Assembly: GCA_964448115.1 (NCBI GenBank)
Contig: CAYUVA010000041.1
Location: forward strand, 1 to 42,595
Reading direction: 5' to 3'
Source of the DNA: CAYUVA01 sp964448115 [NCBI: uncultured bacterium]
GTDB lineage: Bacteria; CAYUVA01
Length of the DNA stretch: 42,595 nt
Below the pieces are notes generated by a model, which was given only the letters and a program-made list of their open reading frames with translations, had not been told where the DNA came from and ran no database searches. A program made the position numbers and the translations under genes. Positions 8,458 through 19,100 of this stretch are shown piece by piece; position 1 is the first letter of the stretch, and every line of letters begins with the position of its first letter.

Positions 8458-9792
8458 ATGGCTGATGTAATCATAGCCGGTGCTGGCGTTGGCGGTTGCG
8501 TCCTGGGTGCTAAACTGGCAGCTAAAGGGTTGCAAGTTGTGCTTCTCGATTCAAAGTCAAGGGAAGAGCTGGGACACGATTGGTCTGACTCCATAGAGAA
8601 AAGGGCGTTCAAGATCGCTGGCATCCCCCTTCCGACCGAGGCGGAGATGACCGTCGGCGTGCACAGACTGGTGGTTAACTCACCAAGTGGGCGCTCGGTG
8701 AAGCTGATCGAGCCTTATCCGTATTACATAATAGACCGCAGGGCAATGGCTAAAAGGCTGCTCGATTGGGCACTCGAAGCCGGCGCCGACTTCATCGATA
8801 ATGCAAGGGTTACCTCGCTTAGAACAGAGGACCAAGAGGTCGTAGGCGTCAACCTGAAGCAAGGCGATAGGTATAAAAAGATGGAGGCTGACCTGGTGGT
8901 CGATGCCACTGGCTTCGAGGGGGTACTCAGAAGATCCCTCCCAGTGGATGCTGGCATCGAGAGCCATCCTGTCGCTGATTCCGATCACGCCATCGCATAT
9001 CGAGAGGTGCGCGAGTACAAACCGACTGCGCTCGAATTCACCAGGGGGGAAATGAACTACTACTATGGAGTACACAAGGGCTATTGCTGGATAAACCTGG
9101 AGTCTGAAAACGCCGTGGATGTGGGAGGAGGATTCCCCAATATTCCAGGCATCCCTGATATTAAGGAATACATACTTGAAAAGATAAAAAGCTACTCGTT
9201 CATTACCCAAAAGAAACTAAGGGGAGGCGGGGGACCGGTTGTAACTCGCAAGGCGCTATACAACTTTGTGGCTAACGGATTCGTGGTGCTAGGCGATGCA
9301 GCCTGCCAGTCCGTGCCCTTGAACGGTTGCAACTGCGGAACCATCATGATCGCTGCCCATATCGCATCGAAAGCGATATGTAGCGCCCTTTTTAGCGGTA
9401 AAAGAGATATCAGCGGTCTATGGCGCTATAATGTCGATTACCAAAGGGGCAAGGGAGCGATCCTGGCTGCTATGGATGCCATGAGGATAGCCTTCCAATC
9501 GTTCGCTCAAGATGAGATCGCCGAACTCATGGATAGAGATATAATTACTGCCAGGCAGCTCGCCCAGAATTTCAATATCCAACCGATGAGCATTACCTTG
9601 GGCGACAGGATAAACTCCTTGCTGAGAGGGATAACCCGGCTGGATCTGCTAAAAAGGCTAAACAAGGCGAGCTGCACTGCACAAAGCATATATCGCCATT
9701 ACCAGCTATACCCGTTGAGCTATGATATGGAGGCTTTCCAGGCATGGTGCAGACGCGCTGATGAGCTATTCGATAGCCTGACACAAGGCTAA
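8458..9792 (+). CDS. Geranylgeranyl reductase-family FAD-dependent oxidoreductase
   Basis: This 444-residue flavoprotein has an N-terminal FAD fingerprint, IIAGAGVGGCVLGAKLA, ending in an acidic LLDSK strand. A second FAD-contact motif, GFVVLGDAACQSVPLNGCN, lies near residue 280, and a segment YYIIDRRAMAKRLLDWAL near residue 90 is typical of the geranylgeranyl reductase/FixC group. Known members reduce isoprenoid double bonds (chlorophyll side chains, archaeal lipids, quinones) or feed electrons to quinone; others hydroxylate. A clean ribosome site, AGGAGAG, precedes the ATG. About 80 bases separate it from the AglD-like gene. Its place after glycan-lipid genes suggests saturation of a polyprenyl or similar lipid, but this is inference. 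Confidence 0.7.
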   Translation: MADVIIAGAGVGGCVLGAKLAAKGLQVVLLDSKSREELGHDWSDSIEKRAFKIAGIPLPTEAEMTVGVHRLVVNSPSGRSVKLIEPYPYYIIDRRAMAKRLLDWALEAGADFIDNARVTSLRTEDQEVVGVNLKQGDRYKKMEADLVVDATGFEGVLRRSLPVDAGIESHPVADSDHAIAYREVREYKPTALEFTRGEMNYYYGVHKGYCWINLESENAVDVGGGFPNIPGIPDIKEYILEKIKSYSFITQKKLRGGGGPVVTRKALYNFVANGFVVLGDAACQSVPLNGCNCGTIMIAAHIASKAICSALFSGKRDISGLWRYNVDYQRGKGAILAAMDAMRIAFQSFAQDEIAELMDRDIITARQLAQNFNIQPMSITLGDRINSLLRGITRLDLLKRLNKASCTAQSIYRHYQLYPLSYDMEAFQAWCRRADELFDSLTQG

Positions 9793-9856
9793 TCTGGCTT
9801 GCTTTTGAGGTGAAATTGGATTATCTTTAGCGATGTTTGAAAGGATCGAGCAGCAT

Positions 9857-9941
9857 GCCGAAGTGGTGGAACTGGCAGACGCGCTGGACTCAAAATCCAG
9901 TGGGCTTTGTGCCCGTGAGGGTTCGATTCCCTCCTTCGGCA
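9857..9941 (+). tRNA. tRNA-Leu (anticodon CAA)
   Basis: This 85-base class II tRNA pairs acceptor arms GCCGAAG (9857-9863) and CTTCGGC (9934-9940), with discriminator A at 9941. The anticodon stem CTGGA/TCCAG encloses the loop CTCAAAA with anticodon CAA at 9891-9893. The long variable arm (TGGGCTTTGTGCCCGT) is as expected for leucine, and the T loop reads GTTCGATTC. CCA is not encoded. The lspA start codon begins two bases after the discriminator. Confidence 0.97.
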
Positions 9942-9942
9942 T

Positions 9943-10449
9943 TTGAAGATTACTACTAACAAGATTATCCTGGTGCTGGGGGTTGCCATACTGGTCTATT
10001 GCCTGGATATGGCTAGCAAGGTCCTGGTGCGAGAGCATATTTCCCTTTATGAGCAGATCGCTATAATCCCTGGATTCTTCAACCTAGTCCACGCAGAGAA
10101 CGATGGCATCGCGTTTGGCATGTTCTCCGGCAGCGATTTCGCTCACAAGGATTTAATCCTCACTTTGACTACCCTGGCCGGGATTGCCCTGATCATTGCG
10201 CTCATTATTCACACCCCCGGCTCCCATCGCCTCGAGCTTTTTTCATTGAGCCTAATCTTGGCAGGAGCGCTGGGGAACCTGTCTGATAGGCTGTTCAGAG
10301 GCTCTGTAACTGATTTTTTGGATGTTTACCTGGGTAGATACCACTGGCCTTCCTTCAACATTGCCGATAGCGCTGTAACCATAGGGGCAATACTGCTAGG
10401 GTGGAGTATAATGTTTATAAGTCCAAGGAAACAAAGAACAACCTCATAA
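9943..10449 (+). CDS. lspA: Lipoprotein signal peptidase (signal peptidase II)
   Basis: This 168-residue inner-membrane aspartyl peptidase removes signal peptides from prolipoproteins after diacylglyceryl transfer. It has four hydrophobic segments and the family blocks NLVHAENDGIAFGMF, GALGNLSDRLFRGSVTDFLD and FNIADSAVTIGA. The catalytic pair is D124 and D142, numbered almost as in characterised enzymes. The only usable start that keeps the first membrane helix is TTG at 9943; an in-frame stop lies at 9916-9918 inside the tRNA, and the next ATG would remove that helix. The start is therefore two bases from the mature tRNA 3' end and no ribosome site is seen outside the tRNA. Several lipoproteins in this window would be its substrates. 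Confidence 0.93.
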   Translation: MKITTNKIILVLGVAILVYCLDMASKVLVREHISLYEQIAIIPGFFNLVHAENDGIAFGMFSGSDFAHKDLILTLTTLAGIALIIALIIHTPGSHRLELFSLSLILAGALGNLSDRLFRGSVTDFLDVYLGRYHWPSFNIADSAVTIGAILLGWSIMFISPRKQRTTS

Positions 10450-10520
10450 CTCATATAGGGACATTGCTTTTCAAATGAGGTGGCAGAGGAGAGTTCATGC
10501 TATTATGAAAAGTATGTTCA

Positions 10521-12314
10521 ATGGATGAAGATGTTGAAATATCAAAAAGCTATCGGGAACCGCTTCCAGCCTATTGTCTGCTCGCACTTTTAGTTTTACT
10601 GTTATACCTATCGACCCTGGCGCCGGATGTAACCCTTATAGACAGCGGCGAGCTGATCACTGCCAACTATTGCCTAGGCAATCCGCATTCGCCAGGTTAT
10701 CCCACATACACACCGCTCGCCCATTGTTTCACTTATTTGCCGTTGGGGAGTATAGCTTACCGATACAACCTTTTTTCAGCCGCTTGTGGAGTATTTTGTG
10801 CGTTGTTATTGGCTTTCATGTTAAAGCCGCTCCAATTACCCCTCGTTCACAGGTTCTTTGCGGGAGCTCTTTTCGCATTTTCTCTAACCTTCTGGCAGCA
10901 GGCGATAATGACCGAGGTTTATTGCCTCTTCTTCATTGCAGCCATATCCATTCTGGGCATCTATTTTCACACCAATAGCGATCATTTCTGGCGCAGCTAC
11001 TCACAGAGATTATTTTATCTGTCATCATTCATAATCGGATTATCATTGGGCATTCACCAGCAGATCGTCTTTATTATCCCGGCATTGGCATTGATTGTGA
11101 TAACCTTATTGCGCGATTATTTTTTTCATCTAAGGAAGTTATTCATTCACCTTTTCGTTTTTTTACTCGGTTTCTCAACCCATATTTATCTGCCCATAAG
11201 GGCTGCTCAGCATCCATATTATGCCTGGGAAGATCCCCAGCGATCCAGCAGTTTCTTCGGGCTTATCACCACCAGGACATTCAACGCCCAGCGCTTCGTT
11301 CGCTCTTATCAGCAGTTCAGCGAACATCTAGCCAATTATAAGGAGGCTATTAACGATCAGTTCCATTGGAGCGTCCTTATCTTGGCTCTGGTTGGGATTT
11401 TGTATGTCTTCTACAATCAGCGCCGGGTTTATGCCTATGCCCTGATCATGATCTGGGCTATTGACACCATTGTAGGGGTAACCTATTTCAATCTTTCGTC
11501 CCGCTGGTTCAATACACTCGATGTTTTCTTTATTCTAGGGCACCTGGCGATCATCATCTTAGCCGCCCAGGGACTTACATTGGTTTATGCTCCGGTTGTT
11601 CTCTGCATTGGAATTATAACTAAGGGCAGGTCGCGTATCGAGCTACTGAGATACTCTACAGCTATCATTCCAGCAGTTATCATCATTATTAGCTTCCAAG
11701 CAAACTACCCTAGAATAATTCCTCAAGGAAGCTACTTTGTCTATGATTGGGGAAGGAGCGCACTGATGCCCCTTCCGCCTAACAGCCTGCTAATAGCCAA
11801 CAGCGACGAGGTCTTCGTGTTGTGGTATCTCCAGGGAGTGAACCGGCTGCGAGAGGATATCGGTATTGTGCACAACCTGACCCTTGGTATCAGGGATAAT
11901 TGGTCTTATCTAACAGCGCAGCGCAACTATCCGTGGCTATTGCTTCATCGTATCCCCCCTAACGAGGACGCAGCCCGTTTCTTGGCTTGGCGTATAAATG
12001 TCTTCACTACCTATCAAGACGAGTCGCTAGTAGATGATGGATACAGCTATTATCCCTGGGGTTTTACGAACCTGCTATTACCTCCTAATGCCCATGCTTT
12101 AGAGCCTCATGGTAATATCTTTCGGCGCTGGGAAGGAATAGTTCTTCGCGATTTACCCTTGCAGCCCTCCTGGCGAGGCTCAGCAGAGAGAGAATACCTG
12201 GCGGTTGTCGCTGCTGGGGCATACAATGCCTACCAGGCTGCCCTGAAGCAAGTAAATCATGCAAGGGCAAGCGAGTTCAAAAGCTTATATCTGTCGCTTA
12301 TTCCCCCGAATTAG
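10521..12314 (+). CDS. DUF2723/TMEM260-type membrane protein (putative protein O-glycosyltransferase)
   Basis: This 597-residue protein has about twelve hydrophobic segments in the first 400 residues and a soluble C-terminal part. The N-terminal block matches the DUF2723 pattern: an acidic loop with APDVTLIDSGELITA, then GNPHSPGYPTY and RYNLFSAACG. DUF2723 relatives, including vertebrate TMEM260, belong to the GT-C clan and are linked to protein O-mannosylation; bacterial members are common in Bacteroidota and candidate phyla. The acidic residues in the first loop (TLIDSGEL) are likely the catalytic site. Such an enzyme could glycosylate the Thr-rich stalks of the secreted proteins in this window, but that is only a hypothesis. 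Seventy bases separate it from lspA. Confidence 0.75.
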   Translation: MDEDVEISKSYREPLPAYCLLALLVLLLYLSTLAPDVTLIDSGELITANYCLGNPHSPGYPTYTPLAHCFTYLPLGSIAYRYNLFSAACGVFCALLLAFMLKPLQLPLVHRFFAGALFAFSLTFWQQAIMTEVYCLFFIAAISILGIYFHTNSDHFWRSYSQRLFYLSSFIIGLSLGIHQQIVFIIPALALIVITLLRDYFFHLRKLFIHLFVFLLGFSTHIYLPIRAAQHPYYAWEDPQRSSSFFGLITTRTFNAQRFVRSYQQFSEHLANYKEAINDQFHWSVLILALVGILYVFYNQRRVYAYALIMIWAIDTIVGVTYFNLSSRWFNTLDVFFILGHLAIIILAAQGLTLVYAPVVLCIGIITKGRSRIELLRYSTAIIPAVIIIISFQANYPRIIPQGSYFVYDWGRSALMPLPPNSLLIANSDEVFVLWYLQGVNRLREDIGIVHNLTLGIRDNWSYLTAQRNYPWLLLHRIPPNEDAARFLAWRINVFTTYQDESLVDDGYSYYPWGFTNLLLPPNAHALEPHGNIFRRWEGIVLRDLPLQPSWRGSAEREYLAVVAAGAYNAYQAALKQVNHARASEFKSLYLSLIPPN

Positions 12315-12363
12315 ATACCAATGCTAGATTCGCCAACGGATATCCATCCACCCTGAAACATGA

Positions 12364-12392
12364 TTGACATGTTGCATCACGATCTATAAAAT
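12364..12392 (+). promoter_or_regulatory. Sigma-70-type promoter for the EMO-like gene
   Basis: TTGACA (12364-12369), a 17-base spacer and TAAAAT (12387-12392) make a near-consensus promoter. Transcription would start near 12399, giving a leader of about 95 bases before the gene at 12496. Confidence 0.6.
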
Positions 12393-12400
12393 GCGCATCG

Positions 12401-12415
12401 TTACAAGGATTGTAA
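12401..12415 (+). promoter_or_regulatory. Operator-like palindrome TTACAA-gga-TTGTAA
   Basis: This perfect 6-bp inverted repeat with a 3-base spacer lies just downstream of the expected transcription start. GTTGCA occurs three times around it (near 12371, 12420 and 12463), and ATGTTGCA (12369-12376) is inverted as TGCAACAT (12422-12429). A repressor site is plausible by position; the factor is unknown. Confidence 0.35.
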
Positions 12416-12495
12416 TCGAGTTGCAACATCATGGCTAATAATGGGAATAAGACATTACACAAAGTTGCAAGATCAAACTGGATAAGGAGTGACCG

Positions 12496-14382
12496 ATGTT
12501 CAAAGCGTTTCTTTTGACAATCCTGGTCGTAGGTTCTGTTTACCTTTTTATCAAGTACCTCAAGGAAAAGCTAAGTATCGTTAAATGGGGTAAAGATGAA
12601 GTTCGCTGGGATAATCCGAACCAGAGATTAAAGATCGCCCTTGATGAGGTGATCCTTCAGAAGAAGGTTATCGGTGGCAAGTTCTTTGTTGGACTCATGC
12701 ACGCTTTTGTCTTCTGGGGATTCTGCGTTTTTGCTTTGGGGACCATCCATCACTTCGGCGAGGGTTATGGATTGCACTTGTTGGATTCTCTTGGATGGTT
12801 CGGATCCTTTTATAAATTCCTGCTTATGTTATTTGCCTGGTTGGTAACCATAGGGATCGTTGCCCTTGAGATAAGGCGTTTCGTGTTCAAGCCACCGGAG
12901 TTGACCCATCCCTCTACTGAGTCAGCGATTATTGCCGGGCTGATCTTCTTTCTTATGATAACTTATATTCTTGGTGCTGGCGGCATCCTGCAAGAGGGGA
13001 GCTTTCTGCATGGTCTCAACTGGTGGGCGCATGTATTCATGATTCTAGGCTTTTTGGTCTATATTCCAAAATCGAAGCACCTTCACCTCATGTTTGCACC
13101 ATTTAATATCTTCTTTAGAACCTTCAACCTCGGTCAGATACCTACCCCTAAGATGCCTATAACCGAAGAAGAGATGGCTGCTGAGGGAGACGAGGAGGAG
13201 GAGCTTGATATGGGAGTCAACACCCTGACCGACTTGAGCTGGAAGGATCTGTTCGATGCCTGGACCTGCATCGAGTGCGGTCGCTGCCAGGAGCAATGCC
13301 CTGCCTACAACAGCCAGAAGGCGCTCAACCCCAAGTTCATCTCGGTCGATCTGAAGCATTACATGTCCAAGGATCCTAAAAAAGAAGAATCAATACTGGG
13401 CAATGCTTATATGGAAGAGGAAGTAATCTGGCAGTGCACAACCTGCGGAGCCTGCCAGTACTGGTGCCCGGTGGGTGTGGAGCATATCCCCAAGATAATC
13501 GGCTTGCGCCGCTTCCAGGTGCAGGAGCTATCAAAGTTCCCCGAACAGGCGCAGGTTATGTTCACCGGGCTGGAGAACAACGGCAATCCCTGGAAGATGG
13601 GGGAACATTTGCGCTCGGAGTACCTTGGCTCGCTTGATATGAAACCATTCGAGCCAGGAATGGAGTACATGTTCTTTGTCGGCTGCTTCGGAGCGCTCGA
13701 TCCCAGGGCACAGAAGATAACCAAGGCACTTGTGCAGGTGCTAAACGCTGCCGGGGTGAGCTACGGCTATCTTGATGGCGAGGTTTGTTGCGGAGACCCG
13801 GCAAGGAAGCTGGGCAACGAGTTCTTGTACCAGATGACCGCCATGCAAAATATCGAGATGATGAAGGAGCTTGGCGTGGAAAAGGTGATCACCTTCTGCC
13901 CCCACTGCTCCAGGACGCTCTTTGAATACCGTGAGCTTGGCTTGCAGCTAAAAGAGATAACCCACCACAGCCTGTTCTTGCATAAACTATTAAATCAGGG
14001 CAAGCTGAAGCTATCTGCGGATGGTGGTGGCATCTTTGTTTTCCATGATCCATGCTATATGAGCAGGTATATGCAGGTCTTCGAGCAGCCACGGGAGCTG
14101 ATTCGCGCCTGTGGATACGCGGTTGTTGACCCGGAGAGAGCCAGGGATCGATCATTCTGCTGCGGTGGCGGTGGAGGAATGACCTTCTGCGAGGAATCAA
14201 AGGGAGAGCGGATAAACCAGATTCGATCAAAGGAGCTATACAATTACTCTGATAAGGTCGCTGTTGCCTGTCCGTACTGCATGACCATGATCTCTGATGG
14301 GATGAAGGAGATCGGCAAGGAGAACGCCGTAGTCAAGGACATCGCCGAGGTGATGGCAGAGCGATTACCCAAGGGAGAATAA
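12496..14382 (+). CDS. Membrane Fe-S oxidoreductase, EMO/HdrD-like (cytochrome b-type domain, 2x[4Fe-4S], two CCG domains)
   Basis: This 628-residue inner-membrane electron carrier has about five hydrophobic helices with paired histidines in the first 210 residues (NarI-like; for example FVGLMHAFVFWGF and FLHGLNWWAHVF). Two ferredoxin motifs follow, CIECGRCQEQCP near residue 258 and CTTCGACQYWCP near 314. Two CCG domains come next (CCGDPARKLG with FCPHC, and CCGGGGGMTFC with ACPYC), which hold non-cubane clusters in heterodisulfide reductases. This domain order matches ETF:(methyl)menaquinone oxidoreductases, which pass electrons from acyl-CoA dehydrogenases to quinone. No etfAB genes lie nearby, so the partner is inferred. 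AAGGAG before the ATG supports the start. Confidence 0.85.
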   Translation: MFKAFLLTILVVGSVYLFIKYLKEKLSIVKWGKDEVRWDNPNQRLKIALDEVILQKKVIGGKFFVGLMHAFVFWGFCVFALGTIHHFGEGYGLHLLDSLGWFGSFYKFLLMLFAWLVTIGIVALEIRRFVFKPPELTHPSTESAIIAGLIFFLMITYILGAGGILQEGSFLHGLNWWAHVFMILGFLVYIPKSKHLHLMFAPFNIFFRTFNLGQIPTPKMPITEEEMAAEGDEEEELDMGVNTLTDLSWKDLFDAWTCIECGRCQEQCPAYNSQKALNPKFISVDLKHYMSKDPKKEESILGNAYMEEEVIWQCTTCGACQYWCPVGVEHIPKIIGLRRFQVQELSKFPEQAQVMFTGLENNGNPWKMGEHLRSEYLGSLDMKPFEPGMEYMFFVGCFGALDPRAQKITKALVQVLNAAGVSYGYLDGEVCCGDPARKLGNEFLYQMTAMQNIEMMKELGVEKVITFCPHCSRTLFEYRELGLQLKEITHHSLFLHKLLNQGKLKLSADGGGIFVFHDPCYMSRYMQVFEQPRELIRACGYAVVDPERARDRSFCCGGGGGMTFCEESKGERINQIRSKELYNYSDKVAVACPYCMTMISDGMKEIGKENAVVKDIAEVMAERLPKGE

Positions 14383-14403
14383 TCCGTATGTAATGATTGT
14401 GCC

Positions 14404-14592
14404 ATGACATTCACCGACAAAACCAGCACCATCTTTGAAAACAGTCAACTTCACTTAGTAAAATGGTTCTATCCGATTTGGTTGATGTGTGCTGATCAAT
14501 CAATTAAGCAGATCTCACAGGAACTCAAAGAGGCGGAGGAATTTCCAGGAAAAAACTCCCTTTATATATCATTTGGCACCTTGAGAGGATAG
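14404..14592 (+). mobile_element. Remnant of an IS1595-type transposase
   Basis: The 62-residue open frame has a core TIFENSQLHLVKWFYPIW that resembles the conserved start of the IS1595/ISXO2-type transposase core (T-x-F-[DE]-x-[ST]-x-[IL]-x-L-x-K-WF). The next part, SIKQISQELKE, resembles the helix that selects target strands in the family (S-x-x-Q-L-x-x-x-L). The zinc-finger N-terminus and the DDE catalytic residues are missing and the frame stops soon after. No terminal inverted repeats were found. I read it as a decayed fragment; it could still be a chance frame. Confidence 0.45.
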
Positions 14593-14974
14593 CTAATCTG
14601 AGCCTTTCCATAACAGAAAGGTGGAGAAATTATGTCCAGAAGCTAGTTTCTATCTCTAATTCAAACATCACAACATCATACTCTATATGAGGCAAAATTT
14701 TTAGAAACTATATTCATTTGCCAGAAAAGATTGTCTTTGTTTTAAAGATCTATCAATATCAAGCCTACTGCAATTGAAAAGCAATCATACATGCTTTGCG
14801 TATCAAGGAATCGAGACTTGTAAAGTATTCATGCCTGGTGTTATGGTAATGACCGCCAAAGGCAGGCACTCAAGCGTTTGTAGTGTGCGCTAGCTAATCT
14901 TTGGCTCGAAAGAAACAAGGTTCGCTCCTGGAAATTCTGGATTTAAAAAATTATAGTTCTGCTAGGCCATATCC
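14593..14974. other. Gene-free stretch upstream of carA
   Basis: No convincing gene is present. A small hairpin (CCTTTC at 14603-14608 with GAAAGG at 14616-14621) lacks a T run. The DNA is AT-rich with many stops in all frames and may include further decayed transposon sequence plus the carAB promoter. I could not identify a clear promoter or pyrimidine-linked regulatory motif. Confidence 0.5.
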
Positions 14975-16130
<1,156 letters not shown>

Positions 16131-16138
<8 letters not shown>

Positions 16139-19100
16139 GCGCAGCGACATAGAGAGCATCCTTATCATCGGCTCCGGACCTATCGTTATCGGTCAGGGCT
16201 GCGAGTTCGATTATTCTGGCGCCCAGGCGGTCAAAGTGCTAAAGGCAGGTGGCTTCAGGGTGATCTTGGTTAACTCCAACCCTGCGACCATTATGACCGA
16301 CCCGGAGCTTGCTGATAGCACCTATATCGAGCCGGTCTGTACGTCGATAATTGAGATGATCATCGAGCGGGAGAGACCTGATGCCCTGCTGCCAACGCTT
16401 GGGGGACAGAACGCGCTGAATATCGCGGTTGAACTGGCGAAATCGGGCGTGCTTGAACGGTATGGTGTCAAGCTCATCGGCGCCAGGGTGGAAGCGATCG
16501 AGAAAGCGGAGAAACGAGAACTCTTCCAGGCGGCAATGCAGCGTGCTGGCGTGCCTATTCCCAAAGGTGGACTGGTGCGCAGCCTCGACCAGGCGATGGA
16601 GATGATAAAGTCCAGGGTTGGCTTCCCAGCTATCATTCGACCATCGTTCACTCTGGGGGGGAGCGGCGGTGGAATCGCCTATAACATCGAGGAATACCGT
16701 GCTCTCGTGCATCATGCCCTGAAGCAAAGCCCGATAAACGAGGCGCTTATCGAGGAATCGCTCATCGGCTGGAAGGAGTTCGAGCTGGAGCTGATGCGAG
16801 ACAGCAAGGATAACGCAGTGGTGGTCTGCTCCATCGAGAACCTCGATCCCATGGGCGTTCACACCGGGGACAGCATCACGGTTGCCCCGGCGCAGACGCT
16901 TACCGACAAGGAATATCAACTGATGCGAGACTATGCACTTTTGGTGATAAGAGAAATAGGGATCGACACCGGCGGCTCCAATATACAGTTTGCCGTGCAC
17001 CCTCAAACCGGTCGCATGGCGGTCATCGAGATGAATCCCCGCGTCTCGCGCAGCAGTGCGCTAGCCTCCAAGGCGACCGGCTTTCCCATCGCAAAGATAG
17101 CATCGCTGCTCGCGGTGGGATATACGCTCGATGAGATACCAAACGATGTAACCAAGGTTACCCCCAGTTGCTTCGAGCCGACCCTCGATTATGTTGTGGT
17201 CAAGATCCCTCGCTGGAACTTCGAGAAGTTCCCCAAGGCTGACCAATCTCTTACTGTGCAGATGAAATCTGTCGGTGAGGCTATGGCTATAGGCAGAACC
17301 TTCAAGGAGGCGCTGCAGAAGGGCTTACGGTCCCTGGAGATAAACCGCTATGGATTGGGGGCTGATGGCGCGGACCAGATATACCCGGACCGACTCCCCG
17401 GCAATCTCAATATCCCAAATGTGGAGCGATTGTTCTACATAAAGTACGCACTACAACGGGGAGTCAATACGCAGAGGATCGCTGCTGACACCGGGGTCGA
17501 TCCATGGTTCATCGAGCAGATCGCCCAACTTCTCGACATCGAGCGCAGCATAATCGGCTGCAACCTGAAATCACTCCCTGCCGATATGTGCCTGGAGGCG
17601 AAAAAAGCCGGCTTCAGCGACCGACAGTTGGCTTATCTTATTAACTCAAGCGAAGCAAAGGTCAGGGAGTACCGGATAAGCAAAGGGATAAAGCCGGTCT
17701 ATAAGACGGTCGATACCTGTGCAGCCGAGTTCGAGGCTTATACGCCCTATCTTTATTCCACTTATGAGCGCTCCAACGAGAGCATACCAAGCGATAACCC
17801 CAAGATCGCCATCTTAGGCAGCGGACCCAACCGCATCGGCCAGGGGATCGAGTTCGACTATTGCTGCGTGCGCGCCAGCCTTGCGCTAAGGGAGATGGGC
17901 TTCGAGACGATCATGGTCAACTGCAACCCGGAGACGGTGAGCACCGATTATGATGTCTCCAGCAAGCTATACTTCGAGCCTTTGACACTTGAGGATGTAC
18001 TCAATATCCTGGAACTTGAGCAGCCCTATGGCGTGGTAGTGCAGTTAGGAGGGCAGACCCCGCTGAGGCTAGCTGCTGATATCAAGAAGGCGGGATTCAA
18101 TATACTAGGCACCAGCCCGGAGAGCATCCACCTGGCAGAGGATAGGCAGCGCTTCAACGAGGTGCTGGCGAGCCTAGATATCAGGCAGCCGCTCGGCGAT
18201 ACGGTGCACAACATCCGTGATGCGCTTCGGGTCGCTGACGAGATCGGCTATCCGCTGCTGGTGCGTCCCTCTTATGTGCTAGGTGGAAGGGCGATGGCGG
18301 TAGTTTATGACCATGGCGACCTTAAGCATTATATGGAGGAGGCGATCGACACCTCAGCCGGTGCCCCTATCCTGATCGACCAGTTCCTTGAGGATGCTTA
18401 TGAATACGATGTCGATTGCATCAGCGACGGCGAGACCACGGTCATCGGCGGCATAATGCACCAGATCGAGGAGGCGGGGATACACTCCGGGGACTCCGCT
18501 TGCGTGATACCCCCCTATATGCTGTTCCCCCGGATCTTCGAGCAGATGGAGCAGTGGACCAAAATGCTTGCAAGGCGGCTTAATGTGATCGGGTTGATGA
18601 ATGTGCAATTCGCCATGCGGGACGATAAACTCTATGTGCTGGAGGTAAATCCGCGTGCATCACGAACAATACCTTTTTTGAGCAAAGCGATCGGAATCCC
18701 GCTGGTAAAGCTGGCAGCCAAGGTGATGGCAGGGGCTACCCTGAAGCAGCTCGGTTTCACTGAGCCGGTGAGTATCGACCATGTCTGCGTAAAGGAGGCT
18801 ATATTCCCATTCATCAAGTTCCGCGAGGAGGACCCGGTTCTCGGTCCCGAGATGCGCTCAACTGGCGAGGTTATGGGCATTGATTATGACTTTGGCAGGG
18901 CGTTCGCCAAGTCGCAGATGGCAGCCAACATGAAGCTCCCCGAGTCCGGCAAGGTATTCATCAGCGTGAACGACAATGACAAGCGCAAGATAATCCCGTT
19001 GGCGAAACAGCTCCACCAACTCGGCTTCGAGCTTCTCGCCACTTATGGCACCGCAGATGCCATAGCCTCATCGGGCATCCCGGTCAAAGGTATACCCAAG

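Noticed and set aside
9766-10038. Minus-strand frame with EGIEPSRAQSPLDFESSA
   Set aside because: That peptide is the well-known false translation of the antisense of a tRNA-Leu gene.
16239-17006. Long antisense frame within carB
   Set aside because: It lies fully opposite a highly conserved enzyme gene; no domain is visible and codon pattern follows the sense gene.
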